From assembly GCA_950022295.1 (NCBI GenBank), contig OX465597.1:398727016-398791015 (forward strand): a stretch of DNA of 64,000 nt, read 5' to 3'. The position numbers and the translations under genes are program-made. Below are positions 22,979 through 34,913 of the stretch, one piece after another. The stretch is from Bromus sterilis. Its lineage: Eukaryota > Streptophyta > Magnoliopsida > Poales > Poaceae. The notes beneath the pieces are model-generated. The model made no database searches, was not told the origin of the DNA, and saw only the letters and a list, made by a program, of their open reading frames with translations. Position 1 is the first letter of the stretch, and each line of letters starts with the position of its first letter.

Positions 22979-23152
22979 TTGTAATGAAACACCTTCCGCT
23001 CCTTTGTAATGAGAGTTGTCTTCGACTCCTTTGTAACGAGAGTGCCTTCGACTCCTTTGTAATGAGAGTGTTCTTCGACTCCTTTGTGATGAGAGTTGTC
23101 TTCGACTCCTTTGTAATGAGAGTGTCTTCGACTCCTTGGTGATGAGAGTGTC
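22979..23152 (+). repeat. Minisatellite of about 28 bp downstream of A's B3-like ORF
   Basis: Six or so copies of a unit like CTTCGACTCCTTTGTAATGA with GAGAGTGT-type joins. Copies vary in length by a base or two, so no frame is kept. B has a weaker relative at 37128-37262. It probably lies in the 3' untranslated part of the antisense transcript. Confidence 0.75.
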
Positions 23153-23467
23153 TTCTCGGATGCGCGCCAGCTCTCCCGATGGGAGTAGCTCCCGAGGCTG
23201 CGTTGGATTTGCAGAATCGAGCGCAGGCTTTATGAATTTTTGCTTCACCATTTCGTGATTGTCTTTGAATTTTTTCAAGTCTAGATCGGGTGCGCGTCAG
23301 CGCTCCCGATGGGAGTAGCCCCCAAGTCTTTAGGCGATCGCTTGCGATCGGGTGAAGACTAAAGAATCGTGCGCTTTTGCAACTTTCTTTTTCCTGGGTT
23401 TTGTCTTTTGGCGAGAGTCGCGTCTTTGTTGAGGATGACATCCTTTAGGGGGGGTTTTATGGCTGAG
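23153..23467. other. Inverted repeats and 76-bp conserved block downstream of A's B3-like ORF
   Basis: CTCCCGATGGGAG occurs at 23173-23185 and 23303-23315. The second lies in a 76-bp block (23288-23363) that is almost identical to 37407-37482 in B, including a stem around GCGATCGCTTGCGATCG. No coding frame is seen. Confidence 0.6.
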
Positions 23468-23840
23468 CCCCCGGGTCTTAAGTAACAGTCGCATTTGCGA
23501 GGATATCGTTTCTCGAGGGGAGTTCTAGGCTCGAGCCCCCGAGTGCTTGTAAGTAAAAGGTTGCGTTTGCGAAGATAGCGTCTCTCAGGGGGAGTTCTAG
23601 GCTCGATCCCCCGAGTGCTTGTAAGTAAAAGTCGCGTTCGCGAAGATAGCGTCTCTCGGGGGGAGTTCTAGGCTCGAGCCCCCGAGCGCTTGTAAGTAAA
23701 AGTCGCGTTTCTCGAAGATAGAGTCTCTCGGGGGGAGTTCTAGGCTCGAGCCCCCGAGTGCTTGTAAGTAAAAGTCGCGTTCACGAAGATAGCGTCTCTC
23801 GGGGGGAGTTCTAGGCTTGAGCCCCCGAGTGCTTGTAAGA
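23468..23840. repeat. Tandem array of 71-72 bp units in A
   Basis: Five clear units, with GAGTGCTTGT landmarks at 23541, 23613, 23684, 23756 and 23827. Nearly every unit holds AGCCCCCGAGTGC, the complement of the polypurine-tract core, and a GGGGGGAGTTCTAGG segment. It lies between the end of pol and the antisense ORF. Confidence 0.8.
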
Positions 23841-23930
23841 TGTTTTGGGCAACATTGCTTTATTCGTTTGAATTTTTACATGAGTTGCCGATCAGTGCTG
23901 TTGCCGATGTTTTGATAATTCTTAGGATAC

Positions 23931-24258
23931 TTATGGGTAGAACAAGCGTAGGTTCGCTACGCTCCATGGATTTCCCACGTCCTCATTGGTCTTCGGATTC
24001 GCCAGTCTGTATGCTCCTCCTCCTATGACTTCCATGATGATGAACGGCCCTTCCCACTGTGTGGCAAGTTTGTGCACTTTTTCCTGTATTAGCCGTAGCA
24101 CAAGGTCTCCTTTGTTGAACGATCTGGTCGGCAGGCGGCTGCTTTGATATGTACGCAGCTTGTCCTGGTACCCTTCAGATCTTGTGATGGCCGTGTCTCG
24201 GGCTTCGTCTGCTACGTCTTTGTCATTCTGCGGTGCTTCTTCTGCCTCTTCTTCTTCG
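23931..24258 (-). pseudogene. pol: C-terminal end of A's polyprotein (integrase tail)
   Basis: Minus-strand frame beginning at the H insertion: EEEEAEEAPQ, then KLRTYQSSRL, VLRLIQEKVHKLA, QWEGPFII and ending NLRLFYP with a stop at 23931-23933. It matches B's tail at 38331-38594. The segment is the integrase C-terminal domain (GPY/F-like, WEGPF). It is cut from the rest of integrase by H and is continuous with 32804. Confidence 0.8.
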
Positions 24259-25958
24259 TGAAGGGAATATGCCCGAGAGGCAATAATAAAGTGGTTATTA
24301 TCTTATTCCATGTTTATGATAAATGTTTATTTTCATGCTATAATTGTGTTAACCGGAAACGTTAATACATGTGTGTTTAATAAACAGAGAAAAGGTTCCT
24401 AGTAATGCCTCTCTTTATACTAGCTTGTTGATTAACGGATGATCAAGGTTTCCTGATCATGAACATTGGATGTTGTTAATAACAAGGTCATGTCATTGGA
24501 GAATGATGTGATGAACATACACCCACAGTAGTTATAGCAATACGATCATGTCATCAAGTTTCTATTGCTGTATCAAACTTTCACGAAGTAACCCTAATCC
24601 TTAGACCATGAGATCACGTCAATCACTGACACCGGAAGAGTACTTTGATTCCATCAAACGTCACACCGTAACAGGGTGATTATAAAGGTGTCGTTGGGTA
24701 CTTGGAAAGTGTTAGTTGAGGCTCGTGGATCAAGAGTGGGATTTGTCCATCCAGATGACGGAGAGATATACTCTGGGCCCTCTCGGTGATATCACATTGA
24801 CATCGCTTGCAAGCACGTGACTGGCTCACGAGGATGTTATATCACGGAACGAGTAAAGAGTACTTGTCGGTAACGAGATCGAACTAGGTATGGATGATAC
24901 CAAATGATCGGATCTCGGACAAGTAAAATATCGCGAGACAAAAGGAATTGGTTATGGAGTAATGGTTCACACGATCACTTGTTCATCGTTGAATAAGTGG
25001 GAGTCATTATGGATCTCCAGATCCCACTGATGATTATTGATCAGAGAAGTGTCTCGGTCATGTCCACTTTGTTCACGAACCGTAGGGTGACACACTTAAG
25101 GTTTGCCGACGTGTTTTAAGTGGATACGAAACGCAGGAGAAAATACTGGACAGCACAGGATAGCACAGGGACTGTTTCGATAAAAGTGCCGGAATAGTTT
25201 CGGAATATCGAAATAGTGCAAGGGGATAATTGTTAATGTGTTCATTAAGTGAATTGTTCATAAATGAAGTACTAATTTAATGAAGTGTTCATTAAGTTGA
25301 GTGGCATTAAACCAAGTGTATTAAAAGTGTTTTAATGCAAAGTCTCTTGGAATTTTGAGTGGAGATTGAAGGGCATAATAGTGGCTTTTGGTTTTTGTGA
25401 GTGGAGACTCCATTACCATCAATAGGGAAGAGGTGGGGGCACCCTTGGGGCGTGCTCAACCCCTTGGGCTGGCTGCCCCCCCTCTCCTATAAAAGGAGGA
25501 GGTGGAGACCCCCTCTACTCACTAATTCCTCCATCTCTCATATGCCCTTTGGTTGGCATCTTCCTCCCCTTGCTAGCTGATCCAGTTTCATGAGTACGGT
25601 GCTTAGGCGAAGCCCTGCTCAAGATCTTCCCTACCACCACCACCACTATGTTGTAGTGCTGCTGGAGTTCCCGAGGATCCACTACTTCCGCTGCCCAACT
25701 GGAGCAAGGGGCGGAGGTCGTCGCTGATCCGTACGTGTGACCGATTACGGAGGCGCTGCCCGTTTGTGGCGCCCATCTTCATCACGACCTTGAGGTCGGC
25801 AAGTGATCGACTACATCACCCACGAGAATCGTTCTCGTTAAAGCTTTTTGGTCTTCGAGGGTGAGTCCTTCTCAAACCGTTACAAGTTATCTCCTAGATG
25901 TGATCTTGGCAGTTGCAATCGTAGGAAAAATTTTGTTTTCTATGCAACGAACCCTTCA
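24259..25958 (+). repeat. 5' LTR of H (1700 bp)
   Basis: TG...CA ends (TGAAGGG...CCCTTCA). A TATAAAA promoter box at 25488-25494 lies in a TCCTATAAAAGGAGG context, placing transcription start about 30 bp on. No gene inside. Confidence 0.95.
25488..25494 (+). promoter_or_regulatory. TATA box of H's 5' LTR
   Basis: TATAAAA in a GC-rich setting; the same box is at 32328-32334 in the 3' LTR. The position in the LTR fits the U3/R boundary. Confidence 0.75.
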
Positions 25959-25959
25959 G

Positions 25960-25971
25960 TGGTATCAGAGC
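25960..25971 (+). other. Primer binding site of H
   Basis: TGGTATCAGAGC, one base after the 5' LTR; complementary to initiator tRNA-Met, the usual Copia primer. Confidence 0.95.
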
Positions 25972-28353
25972 CTCGTCTATGCGTAGATGCTTTGTACGGT
26001 TAGAACACATAGAGATGTGGGCTTTGATCCTCTAGTTGTTACCCTCTTTTGTGCACTTGTTCATATTGCAGCAATGTTGGATTGAAGCGGCCCTAAGCGC
26101 AGATTGCGTGTCACGCTTGACATACGGCTTGTACCGTATAAAGTGGCTTTGGGGGTGTCAGTTTCTCTAACATTAGTGATATGGCATTTGCAACGGAGGG
26201 CCCTGGAAAGGGACGAAAAGAAACAACTAGCGAATCAACGTTGTGGTTCTTGTCCGTAGGTAAGATCGGTTCTTTCCTAGGAAGCCCAAAACCACGTAAA
26301 ATTTGCAAAGATAATTTAGAAGCGTCTAACTTGTTTTTGCGGGGCATGTGATGTGATATGGTCATTGTTACAAAATTGTTGTATGAAATGAGATTTATTG
26401 TAAACAACCGGCAGGAGCCATATGGTTGTGTTTTTTCCTTTTTAAGGCCTGCGTGCTGTAGATATATCCATGAGATATATTGTAATGGAGAAGGACGACC
26501 ATGGTGGTGGCGCCATGGACCTTGGTGCCGCGCCGGTGGCATGATGGAGATCATACCAAGACGCACAAGATGGAGATCTAATGCGAGAAGGACCATATCA
26601 TATCACATTATCCATGCATGTGATGTTTATCCTTTTATGCATCTTATTTTGCTTAGTTACGATCATGATCGCTGCGGTAGCATTATAAGATGATCCCTCT
26701 CACTTAATATCAAGGATCATTATATGTTCTTCCTTAGTATGCACCGTTAAGAAAGTTCGTCGTTTCGAGACACCACGTGATGATCGGGTGTGATAGACTC
26801 TACGTTCGCATACAACGGGTGTTTTCAAGCCTAGCATGTACAGACATGGCCTTGAAACACATGCAAATACTAAGGTTCTACTTGGCGAGCCTAGCATGTA
26901 CAGACATGGCCTCGGAACATGGACCGAAAGGTTAAGCACGAGTCATATGGATGATATGATGAACCATATTGAGATGCTCGCCATTGCAGCTACACCGCCT
27001 CACGTGATGATCGGTCGTGGTGTAGTGAATTTGGTTCGTGTAATCACCAAAGACGACTCGAGGGATGTTGTTTTTGAGTGGGAGTTAGATGAACTCATTT
27101 TATCATGAACTAAATCAAAGTGAATTTGCATAGTTCGTTGTAGTCATTGGCATTTGTTTACTACCTTTGCGCTTAGCTATAATTGAGATAATAGAACTAT
27201 AGAATTCTGGATATTTAACTTTACGGACTGGTACCGTATTGTTTGAGTTTCAATCTAAAGTTTAAAGTCTTATTGCAAACTTTAGCAAACCTTGCTTACT
27301 CCATGAAGTTTAATAATGTGTATTAAATCGAGAGTAACAATTCCAGTGTTAGTGTCTAAGTATCACACTTGCCTCCATGATCCTTGATATTCAAATGTTG
27401 TTTGTTATTATCAAGGTTATCTAGGAGCTGAAAGGATTGTTTCAGAAACTATCATGTGTGGAAGATATAGCGATATCTGAAACAATGTTTAGTTGCAATG
27501 TGATAGAGTAAAATTTAGTGAGAAACATGTTCTCATATTGTATGAGAATTTGTGAAGGTTGGAGACACTATGTGTCCTAATCTCCCAAAAAGGTTTTGGG
27601 AACTAATATTGTACTCACAGTTTGTCCCTATGAGCTATGGTAGTTCTGTCATGAAAGTTGTCATGATAGGATGAATGGAAGATGTAGGTAAAATGTTTAC
27701 TACACTATAAGATTACTAAAGAATGGAATTTGGAAGAACACCAAACATTTGATGACGGTGATCTACATCAAAATGAGAATCAAAGGGTGTTAGTATTTGA
27801 CTAACACACTTTGGATTATGTGTCATATGAATGGTGCCACAAGTGATGTTGATAAATTCTTCTAAAAAGGAAAGGAATTGCTGAAAGAGGATCTGAAAAA
27901 TATTTTGGCGAAAAGAAAAAGGAAAAGACTGGAAATGTCCAGCTCGGGTATATAGATGATATACATGTTATGGGTATATTCATTGCTTGTTAAACAGTGT
28001 GATTCTTGAGTATTGGATACTGATTGGTTGGTATGAAGTGTCATACGGAACAACGCAATACAAGAGTTGCAATGGCCTGAGTAACTAGCAAATGAATATG
28101 GGATGATTCTCATCAAGAACAAAATAAAGTGTTATTGTGTTTATCGTTGGAATTAAACCTAGCCTTCAAGATTTATTTGAATAATTGTTATTCTGTTCTG
28201 GTGTTATACGAACAATAGTTGTTCAAATTATCACCATATTCATAGAAGATGGATGAACTCTATAAATCTTGTTGGAGAAATCACATCCATAATAACTGAT
28301 GCTAAACATGTCGCAAGACAAATGATTAGAAGATCACTTATGAGTGACACCAT
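25972..28353 (+). other. Leader and degenerate gag region of H
   Basis: No supported coding frame. It includes a direct repeat of GCCTAGCATGTACAGACATG (about 26830 and 26890) and two CACGTGATGATCGG boxes (about 26773 and 27001), which I associate with the leader of the Angela/WIS/BARE group. Gag itself is not recognisable by eye. Confidence 0.5.
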
Positions 28354-28589
28354 CGTTTGAATCATATTGGAAAGAAACACATGAAGAAACTCCATGGTGA
28401 TGGAATTTTGGAGTCTTTTGATTTTGAATCAATTGACGGTTGTGAGAAATTTCTAGAGATGATTGAAACACCGTTTAAATCATATTGGAAAGAAAACATG
28501 AAGAAACTCCATGTTTGATGGAATTTTTGAGTCTTTTGATTTTGAATCAACTGACGCTTGTAAGAATTTCCTGGAAATGATTGAAACTC
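28354..28589 (+). repeat. 118-bp tandem duplication in H
   Basis: Two adjacent copies (28354-28471 and 28472-28589) share a GAAGAAACTCCATG ... TTTTGATTTTGAATCAA core with about 10% mismatch. The unit covers the degenerate zinc-binding pre-integrase segment (ESFDFES...), so the duplication happened in formerly coding DNA. Confidence 0.8.
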
Positions 28590-30850
28590 CGTTCATAGGC
28601 AAAGAAGGACGGACGAATAACTTATTGGACATTATACATGTTGATGTGTATAGTTCATTATGTGTAGCCGTGTGTGGTGGGTCTTATAACTTCATATACT
28701 TTAACCGAGGATTTGAGTGAATATATGTGTATATTTACTTGATAAGGAAGAAGTATGAAATGTTTGAAAATGTTCAAATAAATTTCAAGATGAAGTGAAA
28801 ATCATTGTAACGAGAAAATAAGAGTTTATGATTGGATCATAAAAGAAGATTTTTGAGTTAAAAGTTTAGCAAATGCCTGAGAGTTTAGGAATCGTTCCAA
28901 AACTTGTATTTCCCGAAACACCATAGGAGTATGGAGTGTTCGAGAGATGTAATCAAACCTTGTTTGACATGGTAAGGATCAAAGGTGTTACTTATAAAAT
29001 TGCCATTATATTTGAAGGATTAAGCTTTAGAGACTACCGTTTTTCACTGAAAAGAGCGCCATCGAGATCTGTTGAAATGACACCATATAAGTTATGGAAT
29101 GGGATAAAACCCAATTTGTCTTTTCTTAAATTTTGGTATGCAAGGCATATGTAAAATGTTTACAACCAAAGTCGGATAAAATGCATCTTTGTAAGTTATC
29201 CCAAAGTAACCGTTGGGTATTCCTCCATAACACTAAAGACAAAAATGTTTTGTGGCTAAGTGCATCAAGTTTCTTGAGAAGGAATTTTTTGCGAAAAGTT
29301 AAGTGGGAGGACAGTAGAACTTCGATTAGGTTGTTGAACCTAAGCTTTATGTGCTAAGTGGCGCAGCGCCGGAAAGTGTCCCGGAAGCGGCCGCAATGCT
29401 CTTGGCTCCCGTGTCCCAAAGGTTGTGGTCACGGCGATCTAAGTTCCTATTGAACTGCGTAGTTTGTATAATCGATCAAATAGTAAGATTTGAGATTGAA
29501 TCATTGTTATTTGATAATAATGGACCGACTACATGCAAAGAAGCAATGATGGGCCCTGACTCCGTCAAAATGGCTAGAAGCTATAAAATCCGTGATAGTT
29601 CCATACACGAGAAACCAAGTTTCTGAACTTGGAAGACCCTCTAGATACCGTGTTTGGATCTATAAAGAAACAGACGTGGATGTTCTCACATCTATGAAAT
29701 ATTCGACATATCGTTAAAATGGTTTACGATTATGTTCAAAGAGTTGGCTATGACAAGATTTGATCTTTCATAACGATATTTAGTCTGGACGGATTATTGT
29801 AGCAACCACTACATATGCTAGTTTTGGTATATGGTAGTTGAACAAACAGAACAACGTTCTTCTAATAGAATGGTTACCTAGGACGTGTACAGGACACGGT
29901 CCAAAGGGTTCTGTTAATTCAAAGGATGCTAAAATAGCATGCAAATTTCAATGGTTGAAATAAGCATTCGCGGAGTTGGAATCTTCATCATGATGAAATT
30001 GTTAAAACGATTAGTTTCATCAGAGACGGTGAAGATGCTTGCTTTTGCAAGAAATTAAGTGGGAGCGCTGAGACATATTTCTAATACATTATGTAGAAGA
30101 CATATTGTTGATTGGAAATGATGTATCTTTTATTGACACGGGTGAAGTTTCATTGAAAATTTGATTTTAATGGAAGATTTGGGCAAAACCAGTATATTGG
30201 GCTAATATGGTCTATATAGATAGATTGAGGTGCTAATATGGTTGGGCCGAAGTACATATATGAAATATTGAATAAGTTCAATATGGAAACGACGAGAAAA
30301 GTTCTTGCCGCATGGAAAAGGTTGAAGCGAGATTCAAGTGTTTTGACACTTGATGAGTAAAATCACATGAATGATTTGATCAATCATGTACACCATGATA
30401 TGTACAATTCCAAGAATGTCCTATGCTCTAAATGTTATGAGCATATACCAGAATGATTCATAAGATGATCATTGGACAATAGTAAAGATATCCTTACGTG
30501 CTTTGGAAGGACTAAAAATATATATTATGTATGTTGGACAATAGTTCATTGTAAAGTGTTACATTGATACTAGTTTTGTCGCAAGATACAATCTAAATTT
30601 ATCTCAATTTTGGCGGTATGTTAAGGTGGCAAAATGTAATGGAAGAAAGTTCCATGATAGATTTGGAATAGTTCCAAATGGATTTGGATGAGTTCCAAAG
30701 TTAAGACATTATAACGAATACTACAACGAAAGGCTAAGTATATGACTGCTCTAGCAGCAGCAAAGGAGGGCATTTGTGTCAAGAAGTTTGTTTGACAAAC
30801 TAGGTGTAGTTCCAAGCGAGCTAATACTATGAAGATCTATTGTACGACAA
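28472..30850 (+). pseudogene. pol: Degenerate Copia pol of H (integrase, RT, RNase H fragments)
   Basis: Order is preserved but frames are broken many times. Pre-integrase/integrase N-term: ESFDFES then NNLLDIIHVDV (28511-28720). Integrase core end: APSRSVEMTPYKLWNG (28936-29154). RT N-term: PTTCKEAMMGPD (about 29524-29560). RT palm: YVED at 30090-30101, where the family has YVDD, so a catalytic Asp is lost. RT/RNase H junction: KYIYEILNKFNME (about 30252-30290). RNase H: CYIDTSFV and KYMTALAAAKE (30560-30780). No product can be made. Confidence 0.75.
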
Positions 30851-31087
30851 TAGATTCAACATGTTTTGAGCTCAAGGGACTAAGGTCTCACCGGAGGACC
30901 AAATTTATGCAATGCCATCTCATTAGTGAATGAGTGATGCGTAGAGACGCAAAGAAATGCAAATACACACGGATCTGAAGTGTCAGATCTGGAGATTAGG
31001 TTTACCACTAGCAATGCGTATGGATAACAACTGAATGCCATAGGTGTTGGATGCGCAAGTACCAAACTAGATTATTGACTCTAGTGC

Positions 31088-31098
31088 AAGTGGGAGAC
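31088..31098 (+). other. Polypurine tract of H
   Basis: AAGTGGGAGAC immediately before the 3' LTR; typical of this Copia group. Confidence 0.75.
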
Positions 31099-32798
31099 TG
31101 AAGGGAATATGCCCGAGAGGCAATAATAAAGTGGTTATTATCTTATTCCATGTTTATGATAAATGTTTATTTTCATGCTATAATTGTGTTAACCGGAAAC
31201 GTTAATACATGTGTGTTTAATAAACAGAGAAAAGGTTCCTAGTAATGCCTCTCTTTATACTAGCTTGTTGATTAACGGATGATCAAGGTTTCCTGATCAT
31301 GAACATTGGATGTTGTTAATAACAAGGTCATGTCATTGGAGAATGATGTGATGAACATACACCCACAGTAGTTATAGCAATACGATCATGTCATCAAGTT
31401 TCTATTGCTGTATCAAACTTTCACGAAGTAACCCTAATCCTTAGACCATGAGATCACGTCAATCACTGACACCGGAAGAGTACTTTGATTCCATCAAACG
31501 TCACACCGTAACAGGGTGATTATAAAGGTGTCGTTGGGTACTTGGAAAGTGTTAGTTGAGGCTCGTGGATCAAGAGTGGGATTTGTCCATCCAGATGACG
31601 GAGAGATATACTCTGGGCCCTCTCGGTGATATCACATTGACATCGCTTGCAAGCACGTGACTGGCTCACGAGGATGTTATATCACGGAACGAGTAAAGAG
31701 TACTTGTCGGTAACGAGATCGAACTAGGTATGGATGATACCAAATGATCGGATCTCGGACAAGTAAAATATCGCGAGACAAAAGGAATTGGTTATGGAGT
31801 AATGGTTCACACGATCACTTGTTCATCGTTGAATAAGTGGGAGTCATTATGGATCTCCAGATCCCGCTGATGATTATTGATCAGAGAAGTGTCTCGGTCA
31901 TGTCCACTTTGTTCACGAACCGTAGGGTGACACACTTAAGGTTTGCCGACGTGTTTTAAGTGGATACGAAACGCAGGAGAAAATACTGGACAGCACAGGA
32001 TAGCACAGGGACTGTTTCGATAAAAGTGCCGGAATAGTTTCGGAATATCGAAATAGTGCAAGGGGATAATTGTTAATGTGTTCATTAAGTGAATTGTTCA
32101 TAAATGAAGTACTAATTTAATGAAGTGTTCATTAAGTTGAGTGGCATTAAACCAAGTGTATTAAAAGTGTTTTAATGCAAAGTCTCTTGGAATTTTGAGT
32201 GGAGATTGAAGGGCATAATAGTGGCTTTTGGTTTTTGTGAGTGGAGACTCCATTACCATCAATAGGGAAGAGGTGGGGGCACCCTTGGGGCGTGCTCAAC
32301 CCCTTGGGCTGGCTGCCCCCCCTCTCCTATAAAAGGAGGAGGTGGAGACCCCCTCTACTCACTAATTCCTCCATCTCTCATATGCCCTTTGGTTGGCATC
32401 TTCCTCCCCTTGCTAGCTGATCCAGTTTCATGAGTACGGTGCTTAGGCGAAGCCCTGCTCAAGATCTTCCCTACCACCACCACCACTATGTTGTAGTGCT
32501 GCTGGAGTTCCCGAGGATCCACTACTTCCGCTGCCCAACTGGAGCAAGGGGCGGAGGTCGTCGCTGATCCGTACGTGTGACCGATTACGGAGGCGCTGCC
32601 CGTTTGTGGCGCCCATCTTCATCACGACCTTGAGGTCGGCAAGTGATCGACTACATCACCCACGAGAATCGTTCTCGTTAAAGCTTTTTGGTCTTCGAGG
32701 GTGAGTCCTTCTCAAACCGTTACAAGTTATCTCCTAGATGTGATCTTGGCAGTTGCAATCGTAGGAAAAATTTTGTTTTCTATGCAACGAACCCTTCA
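31099..32798 (+). repeat. 3' LTR of H (1700 bp)
   Basis: Differs from the 5' LTR at one base that I could find. Followed by CTTCG, the target duplication. Confidence 0.95.
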
Positions 32799-32803
32799 CT
32801 TCG

Positions 32804-34472
32804 TACCCTGAGATTCTGGGTGCTCCGAATTTTAGGTCGTGTGGTAGCACTGCTTCTGCCCCGTATACCAAGAAGAAGGGCGTATATTGGGTTGAGCTGT
32901 TCGGGGTGGTGCGTAGGCTCCACAGAACTGCGGGGAGCTCTTCTATCCATTTGCCTGCGGCTTTCTCGAGTGGTTCCAGGAGTCACTTATTTATTCCTCC
33001 GCATACTAAGCCGTTTGCTTTCTCCACTTGGCCATTGGACTGCGGGTGTGCAACTGATGCGTAGTTGATTTTGATGCCCAACTCCTGGCAGAAGTTTTGG
33101 AATTCTGCTGCTGTGAAGTTTGTACCATTGTCCGTGATGATGTTGCGTGGTACTCGGAATCTGAAGATGATTGATTTGATGAAGTTGACTGCCGTGAGGG
33201 CTGTTGAGCTGGTGATTGATACTGCCTCAATCCTTGTCGACTGCGACCAATAGATGTGTTCTTCCTCCTATTGATGATTTCTTGAGAGGGCCTACCATGT
33301 TAAGTCCCCATGTGGCGAATGGCCATGATAGTGGTATGGTTTTGAGTTCTGATGCTGGGGCGTGCGGCCTACTAGCAAATTTTTGGCACGCGATGCAACA
33401 CCGTACAATATCCTCTACATTTCTCATGGCGGTTGGCCAGTAGAATCCTACTCGAAAGGCTTTTTCCACGAGTGCTCGACTGCTGGCATGGTGCCCGCAG
33501 GTGCCTTCGTGAATCTACAGTAGTAGGGCTTTGTCGTCTTCTTCGTCTATGCACTTTTGGAGGATCTGGGAGATGCTGTGCTTGTAAAGCTTCCTGTTGA
33601 TTACCGTGAATGATTTAGATCACCGACTGATGCGTCGGGCTTCTGCAACGTCTCGTGGTAAAGTGCCCTGTATTAGGAATCTGAGGAATGGTTCTTTCCA
33701 GGCTGGGTCTTCGGGTGCAGCTGGCGCTGCCTCCTCGATTGCGTTGTTGGCTTCTTCATTAATGATTGGGTTTGCGGCTGCCACTTACGCTGGTTCACCT
33801 GTGTTGTCATCCTATGGGGTTGCTTCTGGCGCGAGTTCTTTGGCTGTGATGGCGATCTCGTCTACGTAGACCTAGATGTTTCCACCAACCTGGTTTCTCA
33901 TGTATGCTTGCATCATTCGCTGGTATGTTGTTCCGGCATTGTTTAAACCAAAGGGAATTTTGTGATGGAGGGATGCGCCTTAGGGGGTGATGAATGGGGT
34001 GTACTCTTCGTCTTCTTCCTTCATCCTGATTTGATTGTGCCCTGAGTATGCGTCGAGGAAGGGGAGGAGGTCGCATCCTGCTGTGGAGTCGATTATCTGA
34101 TCAATTCTCGGCAGGGGAAGTGGTCTTTTGGGAAGTGATTATTGATTGGCCCGTAGTCGACGCACATCCTCATTACCTCGATGTCCTTTTTAGGGACTAG
34201 GACTGGGTTTGCTATCCATGTTGCTTTCTTTGTCTCTCTGATGAACTGTGCATCGAGTAGTCGATTGACTTCTTCTCCGATTGCTCTGCGTTTGGGATCT
34301 GAAAACCGTCGCAGTGCCTGTTTTACTAGTTTCGTGTTTGGCTTGATGTGAAGTGCGTGTTCCGCGAATTCTCGTGGTATCCCGGGCATGTCGGCTGGGC
34401 ACCAGGCGAAAATTTTCCACTCTACGCGAGGGAAAGTTATGAGGGCGGTTGCTTGCTCTTCTAGAAGGTGGG
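32804..34472 (-). pseudogene. pol: Element A pol, middle part: RT N-half and integrase, with a deletion
   Basis: Reading from 34472 down: RT start (EWKIFAWCPADM, FIRETKKATWIANPVLVPKK), frameshifted, then RT palm ending YVDEIAIT near 33870 (Asp to Glu in the YVDD box). The sequence then jumps directly to the spacer before integrase (FLRFLIQGTLPRDVAEARRIS) and integrase (FYWPTAM, CCIACQKF, WGLNMVGP, then HPQSNGQVEKANG near 33010). Compared with B, the C-terminal half of RT and both RNase H domains are missing. Several stops and shifts are present. It resumes after H at 24258 and connects to gag-protease after B at 43748. Confidence 0.75.
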
Positions 34473-34897
34473 TGTCGAGGATCGGCCCCGGCAAGTCCCA
34501 TGGTTAGGGACCCTGGGCTAGTCGGAGAAGACATAGGTTGGACGATAAGCTCGTCGGCAAACAGGAGGATACACTTCCTGCTCGATATATTGATTGTGGA
34601 GAAGTTACAGGGATGCCAAGGCAGATGCGCTCTAGGCTAGGGTTACAAGCGATGTTCCCTCTATGCGTTGCCCCTCCTGACCTTTATATAGTAGACCAGG
34701 TCTCAGGGAATCAATCTATAATTATAGGAAATCTAACCCTAGTTTGTACGGCAAGTCCCTGCACCTTCCTTGTCAGTCGAGGACTCCCAATGTCGGTGCC
34801 ATCTAGCGGGCCAAGGTGAATCCGGCGGTAGCTCCGTGGGCCTTCAATGATACCGGGTAGGCCCATTAGTGGGAGTTGTGGGGTCATCCCCTCGTCA
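34473..34897 (-). repeat. 3' LTR of B (425 bp)
   Basis: Plus-strand reading starts TGTCGAGGATCGG and ends CCCCTCGTCA. TATA box (plus TTTATATA) at 34683-34690. Confidence 0.95.
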
Positions 34898-34913
34898 GTA
34901 GCCCCCGAGTGCC
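34898..34913 (-). other. Polypurine tract of B
   Basis: Minus-strand GGCACTCGGGGGCTAC abuts the 3' LTR, the same as in A and A' even though the LTRs differ. Confidence 0.75.

Larger units (their letters stand above)
24259..32798 (+). mobile_element. Element H: Angela/WIS/BARE-type Copia retrotransposon with decayed interior
   Basis: Two 1700-bp LTRs, TSD CTTCG on both sides, tRNA-Met primer site and purine tract. The LTR start (TGAAGGGAATATGCCC) and leader resemble the Angela/WIS/BARE group of Triticeae. I find a single difference between the LTRs (A at 25026, G at 31866), so the insertion is very recent, yet the 5.1-kb interior has no frame beyond about 90 codons. It was probably mobilised by proteins from another copy. 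It is inserted in A's pol. Confidence 0.9.

Noticed and set aside
22883..23441. Minus-strand frames with ITKESK or YKGVED-like repeats in A
   Set aside because: Produced by the 28-bp minisatellite read in different frames; not conserved in B.
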